64,000 nt of DNA from Phytomonospora endophytica (GCF_014202425.1 NZ_JACHGT010000006.1:400652-464651); one strand, 5' to 3'. Positions 45,122 to 53,802 are shown, numbered from the stretch's first letter. Notes: generated by a model not told the origin, from the sequence alone. Numbers and translations are program-made.

Positions 45122-46684
45122 TCAGTCGTGGAATCTGCGGGCGAAGGGGCGGTCGTCGCCGAACAGCAACGCCAGTCCCCCCGCGGTGAGCAGGATCAGG
45201 CCGATCCCGACCAGGACGTTGATCGTCCGGCCGGTCACCGGCAGCGTCTCCTCGCCCTGGATCGCCGGAGCGGCGAACCCGGCAGCGACGGCGGCCTCGG
45301 CCGGCGCCTCCGCGATGACGGGCGGTGCCGCGATGACGGGCGGCACACCCTGTTCTCCGGCGGGCGGCTGAAGGTCGACCGGCGGGCAGACGACCTCTTC
45401 AGGAGGCTGCTCGCAGGACATCCCCGCGCAGACCGGCGGAGGCGGAGGCGTGCACGGCTCCTCTTCGCAGACCGGCGGTGGAGGCGGCGGCACGCAGGGC
45501 TCCTCCTCGCAGGGAGGAGGAGGCGGAGGCGTGCACGGTTCCTGTTCGCACGGCGGCGGTGTGCACGGTTCCTCCTCGCACGGAGGCGGAGGAGGAGGCT
45601 CACACGGCGCCGGCGTGCACCGCGGCGGCGGCGGGTTGCCCGGGCCGCCGGGGCAGGTGTGGGTCAGCTGGAACTCTCCTTGACCGGGCAGTCCACCGGT
45701 GATGAGCGCCTCGGCCCCCGACAGCGTGTAGCCGGAGGGGCTGTAGATGACGCCCTTCATGTTGGCCTCGCCCTGGCCGATGGTGGTGAACTCGCTGATC
45801 GTTCCGTCCTCGGTGAACGAGGCTTCGAGCTCGACCCACTGCGCGTCGCTACCCGGAAGCACGAACACCCAGGCGTCCTGACCGGCCATGGTCACGCCGG
45901 TGCAGTCCTCCGTCGATCCCACGTAGACCGGATCGTCGGCCATGGCTCCGATGTGGCCCTCGTTGACGTACACGTGCGTCTCGCCCGGTCCGGGTTCGGA
46001 GATCGCGGCGATGACCGCGTCCTCTTCCGCCGCGGACGACCCGGCCTTCTTCTCCTTCGCCGGGTCGTCACCGGACACTTCGCAGGCCTCCGGTGATGGT
46101 GGGCCCACTGGAGCGACCGGCCCGACGAACATGCCGTCGGCGTCGTTCCCATGGCCCCGGCCGGGACTGTCGTCGCAGGCGACGGCCTCGGTCGTCTCAT
46201 CGGTCGTGGTCGCCTCTTCGGGCGCCACGGCGTCCGGTGCGGCGGCCGGTTCGTCCCCGGTGACCACCTCGTCCGAACCCGGGTCGTCCGCGGACGGCTC
46301 GGTGAACTCCGGATCGTCGGCGGGCGCCGCGTACTCGGGTTCGGTGTTCTCCGGCTCGACATACTCGGGCTCGGTGTACTCGGGTTCGGTGTAGCCCTCC
46401 TCCGGCGGCGGGTACTCCTCGACCCACTCCTCGGGAGCGGGTTCGGTGTACTCGTCGGCGGGCGGGGCGTACTCCTCGGCCGGAGCCTCCGACTCTGGTT
46501 CCGCGGCCGGGGCCTCGTACTCCGGCTCCTCTTCCTGACCGTCCTCGACCTGCTCGACGACGGTGTCCTCGCCCTTGTCCTCGGGCCTGTCCTCGCCGGA
46601 CTCGGCCCAGGCGGCGGTCGGCGCCCCGAAGATCGCTACCGCGAGGCCGATGGCCAGCAAGCCGCCCGACACTGTTTTTCGCAT
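45122..46684 (-). CDS. LPXTG-anchored acidic surface protein
   Basis: A 520-residue sortase substrate. It has a signal peptide (about 1-27), an acidic Pro/Glu/Tyr-rich N-terminal repeat region (EYTEPEY-type units, about 45-125) and a globular middle (about 195-340, with Cys). A Cys-Pro repeat block follows (CEEEPCTPPPPPP units, about 350-430). The C-terminus has the LPVTG sorting motif, a hydrophobic helix and an Arg-rich tail. It should be covalently linked to peptidoglycan. No sortase gene is in the window. AAGGGGGAAG precedes ATG 46684. Confidence 0.85.
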   Translation of the reverse strand: MRKTVSGGLLAIGLAVAIFGAPTAAWAESGEDRPEDKGEDTVVEQVEDGQEEEPEYEAPAAEPESEAPAEEYAPPADEYTEPAPEEWVEEYPPPEEGYTEPEYTEPEYVEPENTEPEYAAPADDPEFTEPSADDPGSDEVVTGDEPAAAPDAVAPEEATTTDETTEAVACDDSPGRGHGNDADGMFVGPVAPVGPPSPEACEVSGDDPAKEKKAGSSAAEEDAVIAAISEPGPGETHVYVNEGHIGAMADDPVYVGSTEDCTGVTMAGQDAWVFVLPGSDAQWVELEASFTEDGTISEFTTIGQGEANMKGVIYSPSGYTLSGAEALITGGLPGQGEFQLTHTCPGGPGNPPPPRCTPAPCEPPPPPPCEEEPCTPPPCEQEPCTPPPPPPCEEEPCVPPPPPPVCEEEPCTPPPPPVCAGMSCEQPPEEVVCPPVDLQPPAGEQGVPPVIAAPPVIAEAPAEAAVAAGFAAPAIQGEETLPVTGRTINVLVGIGLILLTAGGLALLFGDDRPFARRFHD

Positions 46685-46844
46685 GACTTCCCCCTTGGTG
46701 AGGGTGTTGGGCCGGTCGTCGAGCGGGTGCTCGGCGACGCTCGGGCATGTCATGCGATGGACTTGTCATCGGGGTAGCGTCGTGCGGCTTGGTTATCGGA
46801 TGCTCGATCTGTCCTGCCGAAGGGGCGACATATCGGGTCGAATT

Positions 46845-47333
46845 CTACTCGCTATTGCGGATGAAAGGGAAATCCCAGTTGCGCAGTGCTAAGGCCGCTT
46901 CGGCGATCGACTGGAGCGGGCGGCGGAAGGTGCGCGCCAGCGCGGCCTCCAGGCGCCAGGCGTGCCGGCTGTGCTGCGCGCTGATCCAGAAGCGGTGGCG
47001 TTCCTCGGCGTAGGTGAAGGCGACCTCGATGCCGGGCGTCGACGGCTCGGTCGTCCACTTCACGTCCGACAGTTCCGCGATGGGCGCGTCGACGGAGAGC
47101 CGGATGCGGTTGAGGAGTTTCGACTGGCGGGTCATGACCAGCCGGCGCTTCGACAGCAGGAGCAGGAACTCGCCCGGGAATCCGCCACCGGCCCGCAGGC
47201 ACGGGGTGAGCATGAGGACCTCGTCGTCGGAGCGGAGATTGCGGCGCAGGCTTGGCACGTGCCGGCTCAGGGTGATCGTCGCCAGGCCGGACTCGGCCGA
47301 GGCCGCCAGGAGCGTGCGCGAGAACCTGTCCAT
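46845..47333 (-). CDS. PH-like domain protein, divergent from EACC1
   Basis: A 162-residue soluble protein. Beta-rich segments such as GEFLLLLSKRRLVMTRQSK and a C-terminal helix suggest a bacterial PH/GRAM-like fold; the match is by pattern only. GGGGGGAAAC precedes ATG 47333. It is divergent from the EACC1 gene across 142 bp and so may belong to the same locus. A TAGTCA box with a TTACTC 17 bp upstream could be its promoter. Confidence 0.55.
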   Translation of the reverse strand: MDRFSRTLLAASAESGLATITLSRHVPSLRRNLRSDDEVLMLTPCLRAGGGFPGEFLLLLSKRRLVMTRQSKLLNRIRLSVDAPIAELSDVKWTTEPSTPGIEVAFTYAEERHRFWISAQHSRHAWRLEAALARTFRRPLQSIAEAALALRNWDFPFIRNSE

Positions 47334-47443
47334 TGTTTCCCCCCACTTGCTGGTGTGACGGAATGCTGACACTTTGACTAACGTCTCTTGGGCAAATGAG
47401 TAACGCTCAGTTGTCGTGGGACGGACAGCTTGTGCGACTCGGC

Positions 47444-47475
47444 TAGCGTGGGCCCGCCGACCCCAGGGGAGAGAC
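47444..47475 (+). promoter_or_regulatory. Probable -10 and ribosome site of the EACC1 gene
   Basis: TAGCGT (47444-47449) resembles an actinobacterial -10 box. AGGGGAGAGAC follows and ends at ATG 47476. The -35 element is unclear. Confidence 0.4.
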
Positions 47476-47844
47476 ATGACCGAGTTTCAGTTCCTAGTCG
47501 AGGGCGTTGAGGACGACACCGACCTCCGTGACCTGCACCGCTGGTTCGCCAAGGATCCCGACGCCCGTGGAGCGCGACTCATCGAGGCGCCCCTCGAACC
47601 CGGCCAGATGGGCGGGACGGCCGAGGCGATCGGTCTCGTCATCAACGGCGTCGCCGCGATGGGCGGCGTGCTCGCCGCGATCGCGGCCTGGCGGAGCATG
47701 CTCGACCAGCGCCGCCGAGACGGCGGACCCAAGGTCACGGTGACCGGGCCGAACGGAAGTTCCATCACGATGGAGAACACCACGCCGGAACAGGCGGCGG
47801 CGATCTACCAGGCACTGGAGGGCGGCGACGATCACGCCCGGTAG
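47476..47844 (+). CDS. EACC1-type effector-associated component
   Basis: A 122-residue protein with the layout of effector-associated constant component 1. It has an N-terminal ferredoxin-like stretch (FQFLVEG ... DLRDLHRWFAKDP, about 4-40), one transmembrane helix (about 50-72, AIGLVINGVAAMGGVLAAIA) and a short cytoplasmic strand part (PKVTVTGPNGSSITME). EACC1 proteins were defined by comparative genomics as constant partners of caspase- or trypsin-type effectors in actinobacterial conflict systems. Two caspase genes converge on it, and its last 13 bp overlap the nearer one. Confidence 0.82.
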   Translation: MTEFQFLVEGVEDDTDLRDLHRWFAKDPDARGARLIEAPLEPGQMGGTAEAIGLVINGVAAMGGVLAAIAAWRSMLDQRRRDGGPKVTVTGPNGSSITMENTTPEQAAAIYQALEGGDDHAR

Positions 47845-49841
47845 CGCCAGACCTGGAAGCCGTCGGCGGTGGGGCAGGTGAGGTGGACGGGCGTCCACGC
47901 GCAGAGGCCGTAGGCGCGGCCGAGGCTCGTGTACGTGGTCACCTCGCCGAGGTGGACCGAAGTGCCCGACGGGACGTGGAGCCACGTGACCGGGGCCGTC
48001 GTCATGGCGAGTTCGGGGACCTTCTCCCAGGGCTCGTGGTGCGGGTAGGGGGCGTTGATCGCCTCGTCGTCGTCGACCGGCAGATAGTCCCAGTCCGCCG
48101 GGTATTGCACGACGCCGTCGGGTCCCGCCTCGATGAGCTCGACGCCCGACCGCAGCACGAGCGTGTCCGACCCGAATCGCCAGGCGTTCCACACGTAACC
48201 GCTCACGTCGACCATCACGGCCTCGATCCCGCCGTCGCGCCACTCGGCGACGATCGACCCCGCGGCGTCGCTCCCCTCCGGGGCGTGAAAGCGAACGCAG
48301 GCCATGCGCCCGCAGGAGCCGATGGACGCCGTGAACGACCAGTCGGGTGCGATCAACTCGACCTCGCCGAGGGGCTCCCCGAGGGAGACGTCGTGGGCGG
48401 TGAGCCTGTACACGGTGTCCTCGCGAGCCAAGGTCCACACGATGCCCTGCTCGTCAAGGGCCATGTCCCTGAGATCCAAGGCGTCCGGAAGGCGGTGGCC
48501 GACCTCTCCGGTTCGCAGATCGAGTCCCGGCAGCGCGCTCGCCGCCACGAGCATCAGTCCGGCGTCCCAAGCCACGAACACCTCTTCGGCCGGGGGCATC
48601 TCATGGCGCCACCGCTCCTCGCCCCACCGGTCGTAGCCGACGAGAGTTCCGGCTTCGGTTCCGGGCACCGTCGCCACCGACCACATCGCCTCCCCGGACA
48701 CCGGGTCCAGAGCGCTGACCTTCACGATCGACACGGTGTTCATCGAGTCCACGGATGTGCCGACGACGGCCGGGCCGCCGTGGACCGTCCGCAGCCTCAG
48801 CGCCGTCGCCTCCGGATGGGCGGGGACGTCGGCTCGCCAGCGCAGGGTGCTCGTCGGCAGGTCGATGGCGGTCACGGTGAGATCCCGCTGCGCCGGGCCG
48901 CTCAGGAAGTAGGCGGAGTCGCCGATGACCATGGCGTCGAGGAGCCTTCCCGGGTCGGTTCCCGCCGGATAGGGGATCGGCGCGGCGACCGCCCGAAGTC
49001 CGTGCACGGCCGGGACGTCGACCCCGCCGGACTCCGTGACGACGACCCCGGCGGCGGTGATGGCGGCCGCGCCGATCGTCGCGGCGACGGCCAGCGCGGT
49101 TCGCCGCCGCCACCAGGGTTTCGGGGGAGCGGGCTCCGTCGAGCGGTTCTTGACGAACGCGGCGGTCGAGCCGCCGTCCGTGGTGCGCCGACGGGGCTTC
49201 GGACGCGACCGCGGCAGGTGCCGGTAGACGTCCTCCATGTCGAGCACTTCGGGCCCACCGGGCACTCCCCGGGTGAGAACGTCGATGAGACCGCCCGTGA
49301 ACGTCGAGTAAGGCGCGTCGGGCGGCGACATCGCCCGTTGCGTCCGCGAACTCGCCGTCAGCAGATAGGAACCCGGCACCCGGACGTCCGGTGTCGGCGT
49401 CGCGTCGGCCTTCCCGCCCGCCGACATGACTCCGGCGGCCCGCCCGGAGTAGCAGCAGTCGAGGATCACCACGGTGTGCGCGGCCCTCGTGCCCAAGCGG
49501 GCACTGAGGTCCTTGAAGCGCAAGGCGGTCTCCGGACGGCCCGGCAGTGTCCCCGGCAGCCCGAGATAGAGCTCGCCGCTCCGGCTGACCATGCCGTGCC
49601 CGGCGTAGTAGACGACGAGGGTGTCGACGGCGGCCTCGGCGGCCTCGGTGACCGCGTCCAGGATGCCGCCGGGGGCCGCGACCACGCAGTTCCCGGCGGG
49701 CAGGCCCCACGTCTCGGGGTCGGTGAGCAGCGACTCCAGCGCCCGGACGTTTCCGGCCACCGCGGGCAGGTTCGCGAGGTCGCGGTATTCGGCGACGCCG
49801 ATGAGGACGGCACGGGACGCGGCGGGATCGGCGAGGGTCAT
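47832..49841 (-). CDS. Caspase-like protease with TM helix and beta-propeller (downstream copy)
   Basis: A 669-residue protein. The N-terminal caspase (C14) domain covers about 1-235, with the catalytic dyad His82 (YYAGHG) and Cys130 (ILDCCYSG). After a basic stretch comes one transmembrane helix (about 248-269). The rest (about 280-669) is strand-rich with repeated LRW, MWSVA and VWTLA-type blades, suggesting a PQQ/WD-like propeller outside the membrane. It likely senses a signal through the propeller and triggers cytoplasmic proteolysis. Its ATG is 1 nt after the stop of the upstream paralogue; GGAGC precedes. Confidence 0.87.
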   Translation of the reverse strand: MTLADPAASRAVLIGVAEYRDLANLPAVAGNVRALESLLTDPETWGLPAGNCVVAAPGGILDAVTEAAEAAVDTLVVYYAGHGMVSRSGELYLGLPGTLPGRPETALRFKDLSARLGTRAAHTVVILDCCYSGRAAGVMSAGGKADATPTPDVRVPGSYLLTASSRTQRAMSPPDAPYSTFTGGLIDVLTRGVPGGPEVLDMEDVYRHLPRSRPKPRRRTTDGGSTAAFVKNRSTEPAPPKPWWRRRTALAVAATIGAAAITAAGVVVTESGGVDVPAVHGLRAVAAPIPYPAGTDPGRLLDAMVIGDSAYFLSGPAQRDLTVTAIDLPTSTLRWRADVPAHPEATALRLRTVHGGPAVVGTSVDSMNTVSIVKVSALDPVSGEAMWSVATVPGTEAGTLVGYDRWGEERWRHEMPPAEEVFVAWDAGLMLVAASALPGLDLRTGEVGHRLPDALDLRDMALDEQGIVWTLAREDTVYRLTAHDVSLGEPLGEVELIAPDWSFTASIGSCGRMACVRFHAPEGSDAAGSIVAEWRDGGIEAVMVDVSGYVWNAWRFGSDTLVLRSGVELIEAGPDGVVQYPADWDYLPVDDDEAINAPYPHHEPWEKVPELAMTTAPVTWLHVPSGTSVHLGEVTTYTSLGRAYGLCAWTPVHLTCPTADGFQVWRYRA

Positions 49842-49842
49842 G

Positions 49843-51783
49843 TCAGCTCCGGTAGATCCAGACGCGGAACCCGTCCGGGGCCGGGCACGCCAGCCGGGTG
49901 CCGGTCGACCGGCAGACGCCGTGCTCGGGCGAATCCGGGTCGATGAAGGTGTCGACCGTGCCGAGCGGCGTCACCCGGCCGGTCGCCGGATCGGTCCAGT
50001 CGAGCCGCACGGTGCCTTCGAGGAGTTCGCCGGCGAGCCGGGGGCGCTCGGGCGGAGGGACCGGGGCGTTGATGGGCGACGGCGGCGAATCGAAGATCTC
50101 ATCGCAGGTGATTCCACCCGACTTCAGGCCGCACCGGGCCTGATTCAGCTCCACGCAGACACTGCCGTACTCGCAGTTCGTGAGATACAGCAGGCCGATG
50201 CCGGCCAGCCGAACCGTCGCCCGCGGACGCTCCGCGCGTTCATGAGCGGCGAGCGTCAGGCCACCGTCGTCGACGAGGACGGTCCACAGGATTCCGTCGG
50301 CGTCGACCTGGGGTTGGGGGACGCCGTCCCCGCGGAGCCGGAACACCGGCGCCCCCGTGGCGATGTCGAGAACCTCGAACTCGTCCACCGACCGCCGCAC
50401 CGGCCACAGGTGACCGTTCGGGGCCGATCCGTCAACACCCCGGACAGGGGCGACGTAGTTGTCGTAAGGGTCGTCCGAGGACGGCGCGTTGCCGGTCGCC
50501 CATACCTCGGCGCCCGTGGTCAGGCGGAACCCGGCGACGCCATCGGGCTTCTCGGCGATCACCATTCCGGCCGCGGTGACCAGCCGGATCTCCCACGGCG
50601 CGGCGAGCCGCCAAGCGCCGGTCTTCGCACCGGATTCGAGGTCGAGCAAGGTCACCGAAGGACCGAATCGCGGCTCGATCACCGCCAGTCGCCCCGCGAC
50701 GCCGACGAGTCCCACCGCTTCCCCGGAGGACGAGTCGCCGTCGTTGGCCCACGTCCACTCCTCCGACCCGCTCTCCAGGTCGATCGCGGTCACGGTCGTG
50801 GTGTTCGCGGACTGCCACGACGTGAAGAACACCCGCTCACCGATCACGGCGCTGTCGGTGAAGCGACCGGCGCGGGTCCCCTCCGGGTAAGGCACCGGCT
50901 CGCCCACCTCCTCCAGCGGGTGGACCACCGGATCGCCCCCGGCCAGCACACCGCTCCCGGCGACCACGGCCGCCACCGCCACCGCCGCGACCGCCGCGCC
51001 CACCGCCAGCGCCTTCTTTCGCGTCCACCACCGCCGTGCCGGGAGCGGGACCGCCCTGTTCCGCAGAAAGGCCCGCGACCGACCGCTCACCGACAGCCCG
51101 GGGGCGGGCTCCCCGGCCCCGGTCAGGCGTGGGTGCAGGCGACGGTGGATGTCGCGCAACGCGAACAGCGGCGGTCCATCGTCGGCACCGGTGGTCAGCA
51201 GCGCGATGAGTTCCCCGGTGAAGGCCGTGTACTTCGCCCCTTCTGGTGCGCTCGCCCTCCTCGTCGGAGCCGTCGCGGTCAGTACCGACAACCCGCCCGG
51301 TCCCGCGCGTCCGCCGATCAGCCGCGCGACCATGTCGGCCTCGGCGTCGTCGCGGGCGAAGCCCGCGTGGCAGCAGTCGAGGATGACGGCCACATGCCTC
51401 GCCCCGCCCGAGGCGAGCGCGTCGCGAAGGTGCACCCAGCGCAGGGTTGTCGTCGCGTCCGCGCGTTGGCTGTGGCTCAGCCCCAGGCACAGTTCTCCGT
51501 CCAGGACGAACCCGTGTCCGGCGAAGTAGACGATCAGGGTGTCGCGCGTTCTGGCGGCGGCCGTCCGGACGGCGGCCAGGATCTCGACCTCGGTGCCGAC
51601 GGGGGCGGTGACGTGATCATCGGGCAGGTTCCCGACCTCGGGGTCGCGCAGTAAGGCGCTCAGCCCGGTGATGTTCGCGACCACCGCGGGCAGTCGCGGT
51701 ATGCCGTCCCCGTGGTAATCCGCCACCCCGATCAGCACCGCGCGGGAAGCGTGCGGGTCGGCGAGTGTTCCCCCGTTGTTCAC
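49843..51783 (-). CDS. Caspase-like protease with TM helix and beta-propeller (upstream copy)
   Basis: A 646-residue paralogue of the preceding entry with the same order of parts: caspase domain (about 1-245; His90 in YFAGHG, Cys138 in ILDCCHAG), transmembrane helix (about 258-280) and strand-rich propeller (about 290-646, EEWTWAND, VWATGN, LWTVLV). The catalytic residues are intact in both copies, while the propellers differ, as expected for separate sensors. It is the first gene of the operon: GTG 51783 has no Shine-Dalgarno sequence and lies 6 nt behind a TAAGTT box. Confidence 0.87.
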   Translation of the reverse strand: MNNGGTLADPHASRAVLIGVADYHGDGIPRLPAVVANITGLSALLRDPEVGNLPDDHVTAPVGTEVEILAAVRTAAARTRDTLIVYFAGHGFVLDGELCLGLSHSQRADATTTLRWVHLRDALASGGARHVAVILDCCHAGFARDDAEADMVARLIGGRAGPGGLSVLTATAPTRRASAPEGAKYTAFTGELIALLTTGADDGPPLFALRDIHRRLHPRLTGAGEPAPGLSVSGRSRAFLRNRAVPLPARRWWTRKKALAVGAAVAAVAVAAVVAGSGVLAGGDPVVHPLEEVGEPVPYPEGTRAGRFTDSAVIGERVFFTSWQSANTTTVTAIDLESGSEEWTWANDGDSSSGEAVGLVGVAGRLAVIEPRFGPSVTLLDLESGAKTGAWRLAAPWEIRLVTAAGMVIAEKPDGVAGFRLTTGAEVWATGNAPSSDDPYDNYVAPVRGVDGSAPNGHLWPVRRSVDEFEVLDIATGAPVFRLRGDGVPQPQVDADGILWTVLVDDGGLTLAAHERAERPRATVRLAGIGLLYLTNCEYGSVCVELNQARCGLKSGGITCDEIFDSPPSPINAPVPPPERPRLAGELLEGTVRLDWTDPATGRVTPLGTVDTFIDPDSPEHGVCRSTGTRLACPAPDGFRVWIYRS

Positions 51784-51819
51784 GGGGTGAACTTATCGGC
51801 CGTTTCGGCCGGTCCACAA
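51784..51819 (-). promoter_or_regulatory. Leaderless caspase-operon promoter with dyad in spacer
   Basis: On the minus strand TTGTGG (51819-51814), an 18-bp spacer, TAAGTT (51795-51790) and 6 nt lead to GTG 51783. The spacer holds CGGCCG-TTT-CGGCCG (51797-51811), placed where a repressor would block polymerase. Confidence 0.55.
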
Positions 51820-51827
51820 CCGTCGTT

Positions 51828-52292
51828 TCAGTACCCCAGCGCGGCGCACTGCCCGGCCCAGGGCTGCACCCAGCACCACATCCACAGCGCGAAGTCGGCG
51901 TACCCGGGCCATGGCCACTCGGGGTCGCCCGGGTCCTCCCACGGTGGCGTCTCGCCGCTCTCGGGGGAGCGCGGTGGCGCCGTCGTCGGCTCCTGGGTGG
52001 TCTTCTCGGGGGCGGGTTCGGTGGTCTTCTCGGGCGCCTTGGGCTGTTCGGTCCTCGGGGGCTTGGGTGCGGGCGGGGGGAGCGGCTGGGGCGAGTCGCT
52101 CGGCGTGGGCACGGGCGGTGCGACGGCCGTCGGCGGGGGAGCGCCGTCGGCGAGCATGGGCGTGGGGGAGCCGCCGTCGCCGCCTTCGGAGACCGAGGCC
52201 GCGCCCACGGCGACGACCACGGCGGTCATCAGCGAGGCGACCGTCATCAGCCCCGCTATCGCCACGGTGTGCCTGCTCAACCACCTCGGCAT
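51828..52292 (-). CDS. Pro-rich single-pass membrane protein
   Basis: A 154-residue protein with a short basic N-terminus (MPRWLSRH), one transmembrane helix (about 9-32), a Pro/Thr/Glu-rich outer stretch and an unusual aromatic C-terminus (PGYADFALWMWCWVQPW). GGGGGTCGGGC precedes ATG 52292. It ends 44 bp upstream of the caspase operon start on the same strand, with the caspase promoter between them. No family recognised; a link to the caspase locus is positional. Confidence 0.6.
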   Translation of the reverse strand: MPRWLSRHTVAIAGLMTVASLMTAVVVAVGAASVSEGGDGGSPTPMLADGAPPPTAVAPPVPTPSDSPQPLPPPAPKPPRTEQPKAPEKTTEPAPEKTTQEPTTAPPRSPESGETPPWEDPGDPEWPWPGYADFALWMWCWVQPWAGQCAALGY

Positions 52293-52599
52293 GCCCGACC
52301 CCCGATCATCGACAGCGCACGCGGGTCGCGTCCACGGGAGGGTGCGGCACCCTACGCTTGTCATGCGTCGTCGACCCGTGGGAGCGAGTTCCGCTACCCA
52401 GCATTGCCGACATCGCCGACAATGGCGACCACCTGCTGAATGTGGCTCACGGTAATCGTACGAACATGCAGGGTAAAGGCACCCATCAGGGCGTGTCCAC
52501 CTTCCCAGACTCTGGAATGCTGTGGGTCATCCCCACGGAGTGGACCACTGGTCGGCCACGGTGACCCCGATGATCGACACAGATGAGGGAGGAAGGCAG
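52293..52599. other. Intergenic region ahead of the 2-oxoacid dehydrogenase operon
   Basis: No CDS is supported here. It must hold divergent promoters for the Pro-rich membrane protein and the E1alpha gene. The part from about 52400 to 52520 is less G+C-rich, but no convincing promoter pair or riboswitch was recognised. Confidence 0.4.
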
Positions 52600-53802
52600 A
52601 TGGTCAACGGCGAACGCGCCCGCGGCACCACCAAGAGCGGCGGGACCACGCGCACGGCTGCAAAGAAGCCGACGCCACGCAAGAAGGCAACCACCGATCG
52701 CAGCGTAGCGAATGTGGCAGATCCCGCGTTCGTGCAGCTGCTGACCCCCGACGGCGAGAGAGTCGAACATCCCGACTACTCCGTCGACTTCACCGACCAG
52801 GAGTATCGCGACCTGTATCGCGACCTGGTCATCGTTCGACGGCTCGACACCGAGGGCACGACCCTCCAGCGCCAGGGCCAGCTCGGCATCTGGGCCAGTC
52901 TCGCCGGCCAGGAGGCCGCGCAGATCGGTTCCGGACGGGCCCTCGCCGAGCAGGACATGGTCTTCCCGACCTACCGCGAGCACGGCGTCCTGTGGACCCG
53001 CGACATCGACCCGATCATGCCGTTCGGCCTGTTCCGGGGCGTTGACCTGGGCGGCTGGGACGCGCAGAAGTACCGGTTCCAGGGCTACACGATCGTGATC
53101 GGCGCGCAGACCCTGCACGCCACCGGTTACGCCATGGGCATCACCAAGGACGGCAAGGTCGGCACCGACGACGGCGAGGCGGTCATCGCCTACTTCGGCG
53201 ACGGCGCCATCAGCCAGGGCGACGTCAACGAGGCGTTCATCTACGCCGCGGCCTATGACGCGCCGGTGGTGTTCTTCTGCCAGAACAACCAGTACGCGAT
53301 CTCCGTGCCGGTGCACAAGCAGGCCAAGACGCCGCTGTTCAAGCGTGCCGACGGCTTCGGTTTCCCCGGCGTGCGGGTCGACGGCAACGACGTCCTCGCC
53401 ACGTACGCTGTGACGAAGGTCGCCATGGACCGCGCGCGTCACGGGCAGGGCCCGGGCCTCATCGAGGCCTTCACCTACCGGATGGGCGCCCACACCACCA
53501 CCGACGACCCGACCCGTTACCGGGACAAGTCGGAGGAGGAGGAGTGGCGGCTGAAGGACCCGGTCGCGCGCATGCGCGGGTTCCTGGAGAAGCAGCAACT
53601 GGCCGACGACGACTACTTCGCCTCGATCGACGCTGAGGCCGCCGAACACGCCTTGAGCCTGCGGGAGCGGGTGCTGACCCTTCCCGAGCCGAAGCCCTCG
53701 GCGATCTTCGACCACGTGTACCCCAACGGTTCCCCGCTCCTCGACGCCGAGCGCGCCGAGTTCCTGGCCTACCAGGAGTCCTTCGAAGGGAGTGGTCACT
53801 GA
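52600..53802 (+). CDS. 2-oxoacid dehydrogenase E1 component, alpha subunit
   Basis: A 400-residue thiamine-diphosphate enzyme subunit of a pyruvate or branched-chain 2-oxoacid dehydrogenase complex. The TPP/Mg motif is visible as YFGDGAISQGDVNEAFIYAA ending in NNQYAISVP. The Lys/Thr-rich first 45 residues are a low-complexity extension. GGAGGAAGGCAG precedes ATG 52600, so the longer upstream frame is rejected. It forms an operon with E1beta (1-bp overlap) and E2. Branched-chain (bkd) specificity is favoured by the separate alpha and beta subunits, but pyruvate cannot be excluded. Confidence 0.9.
   Translation: MVNGERARGTTKSGGTTRTAAKKPTPRKKATTDRSVANVADPAFVQLLTPDGERVEHPDYSVDFTDQEYRDLYRDLVIVRRLDTEGTTLQRQGQLGIWASLAGQEAAQIGSGRALAEQDMVFPTYREHGVLWTRDIDPIMPFGLFRGVDLGGWDAQKYRFQGYTIVIGAQTLHATGYAMGITKDGKVGTDDGEAVIAYFGDGAISQGDVNEAFIYAAAYDAPVVFFCQNNQYAISVPVHKQAKTPLFKRADGFGFPGVRVDGNDVLATYAVTKVAMDRARHGQGPGLIEAFTYRMGAHTTTDDPTRYRDKSEEEEWRLKDPVARMRGFLEKQQLADDDYFASIDAEAAEHALSLRERVLTLPEPKPSAIFDHVYPNGSPLLDAERAEFLAYQESFEGSGH

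Noticed and set aside
45400-45620. Tandem repeats resembling a minisatellite
   Set aside because: Explained by the Cys-Pro repeat block of the LPXTG protein on the minus strand.
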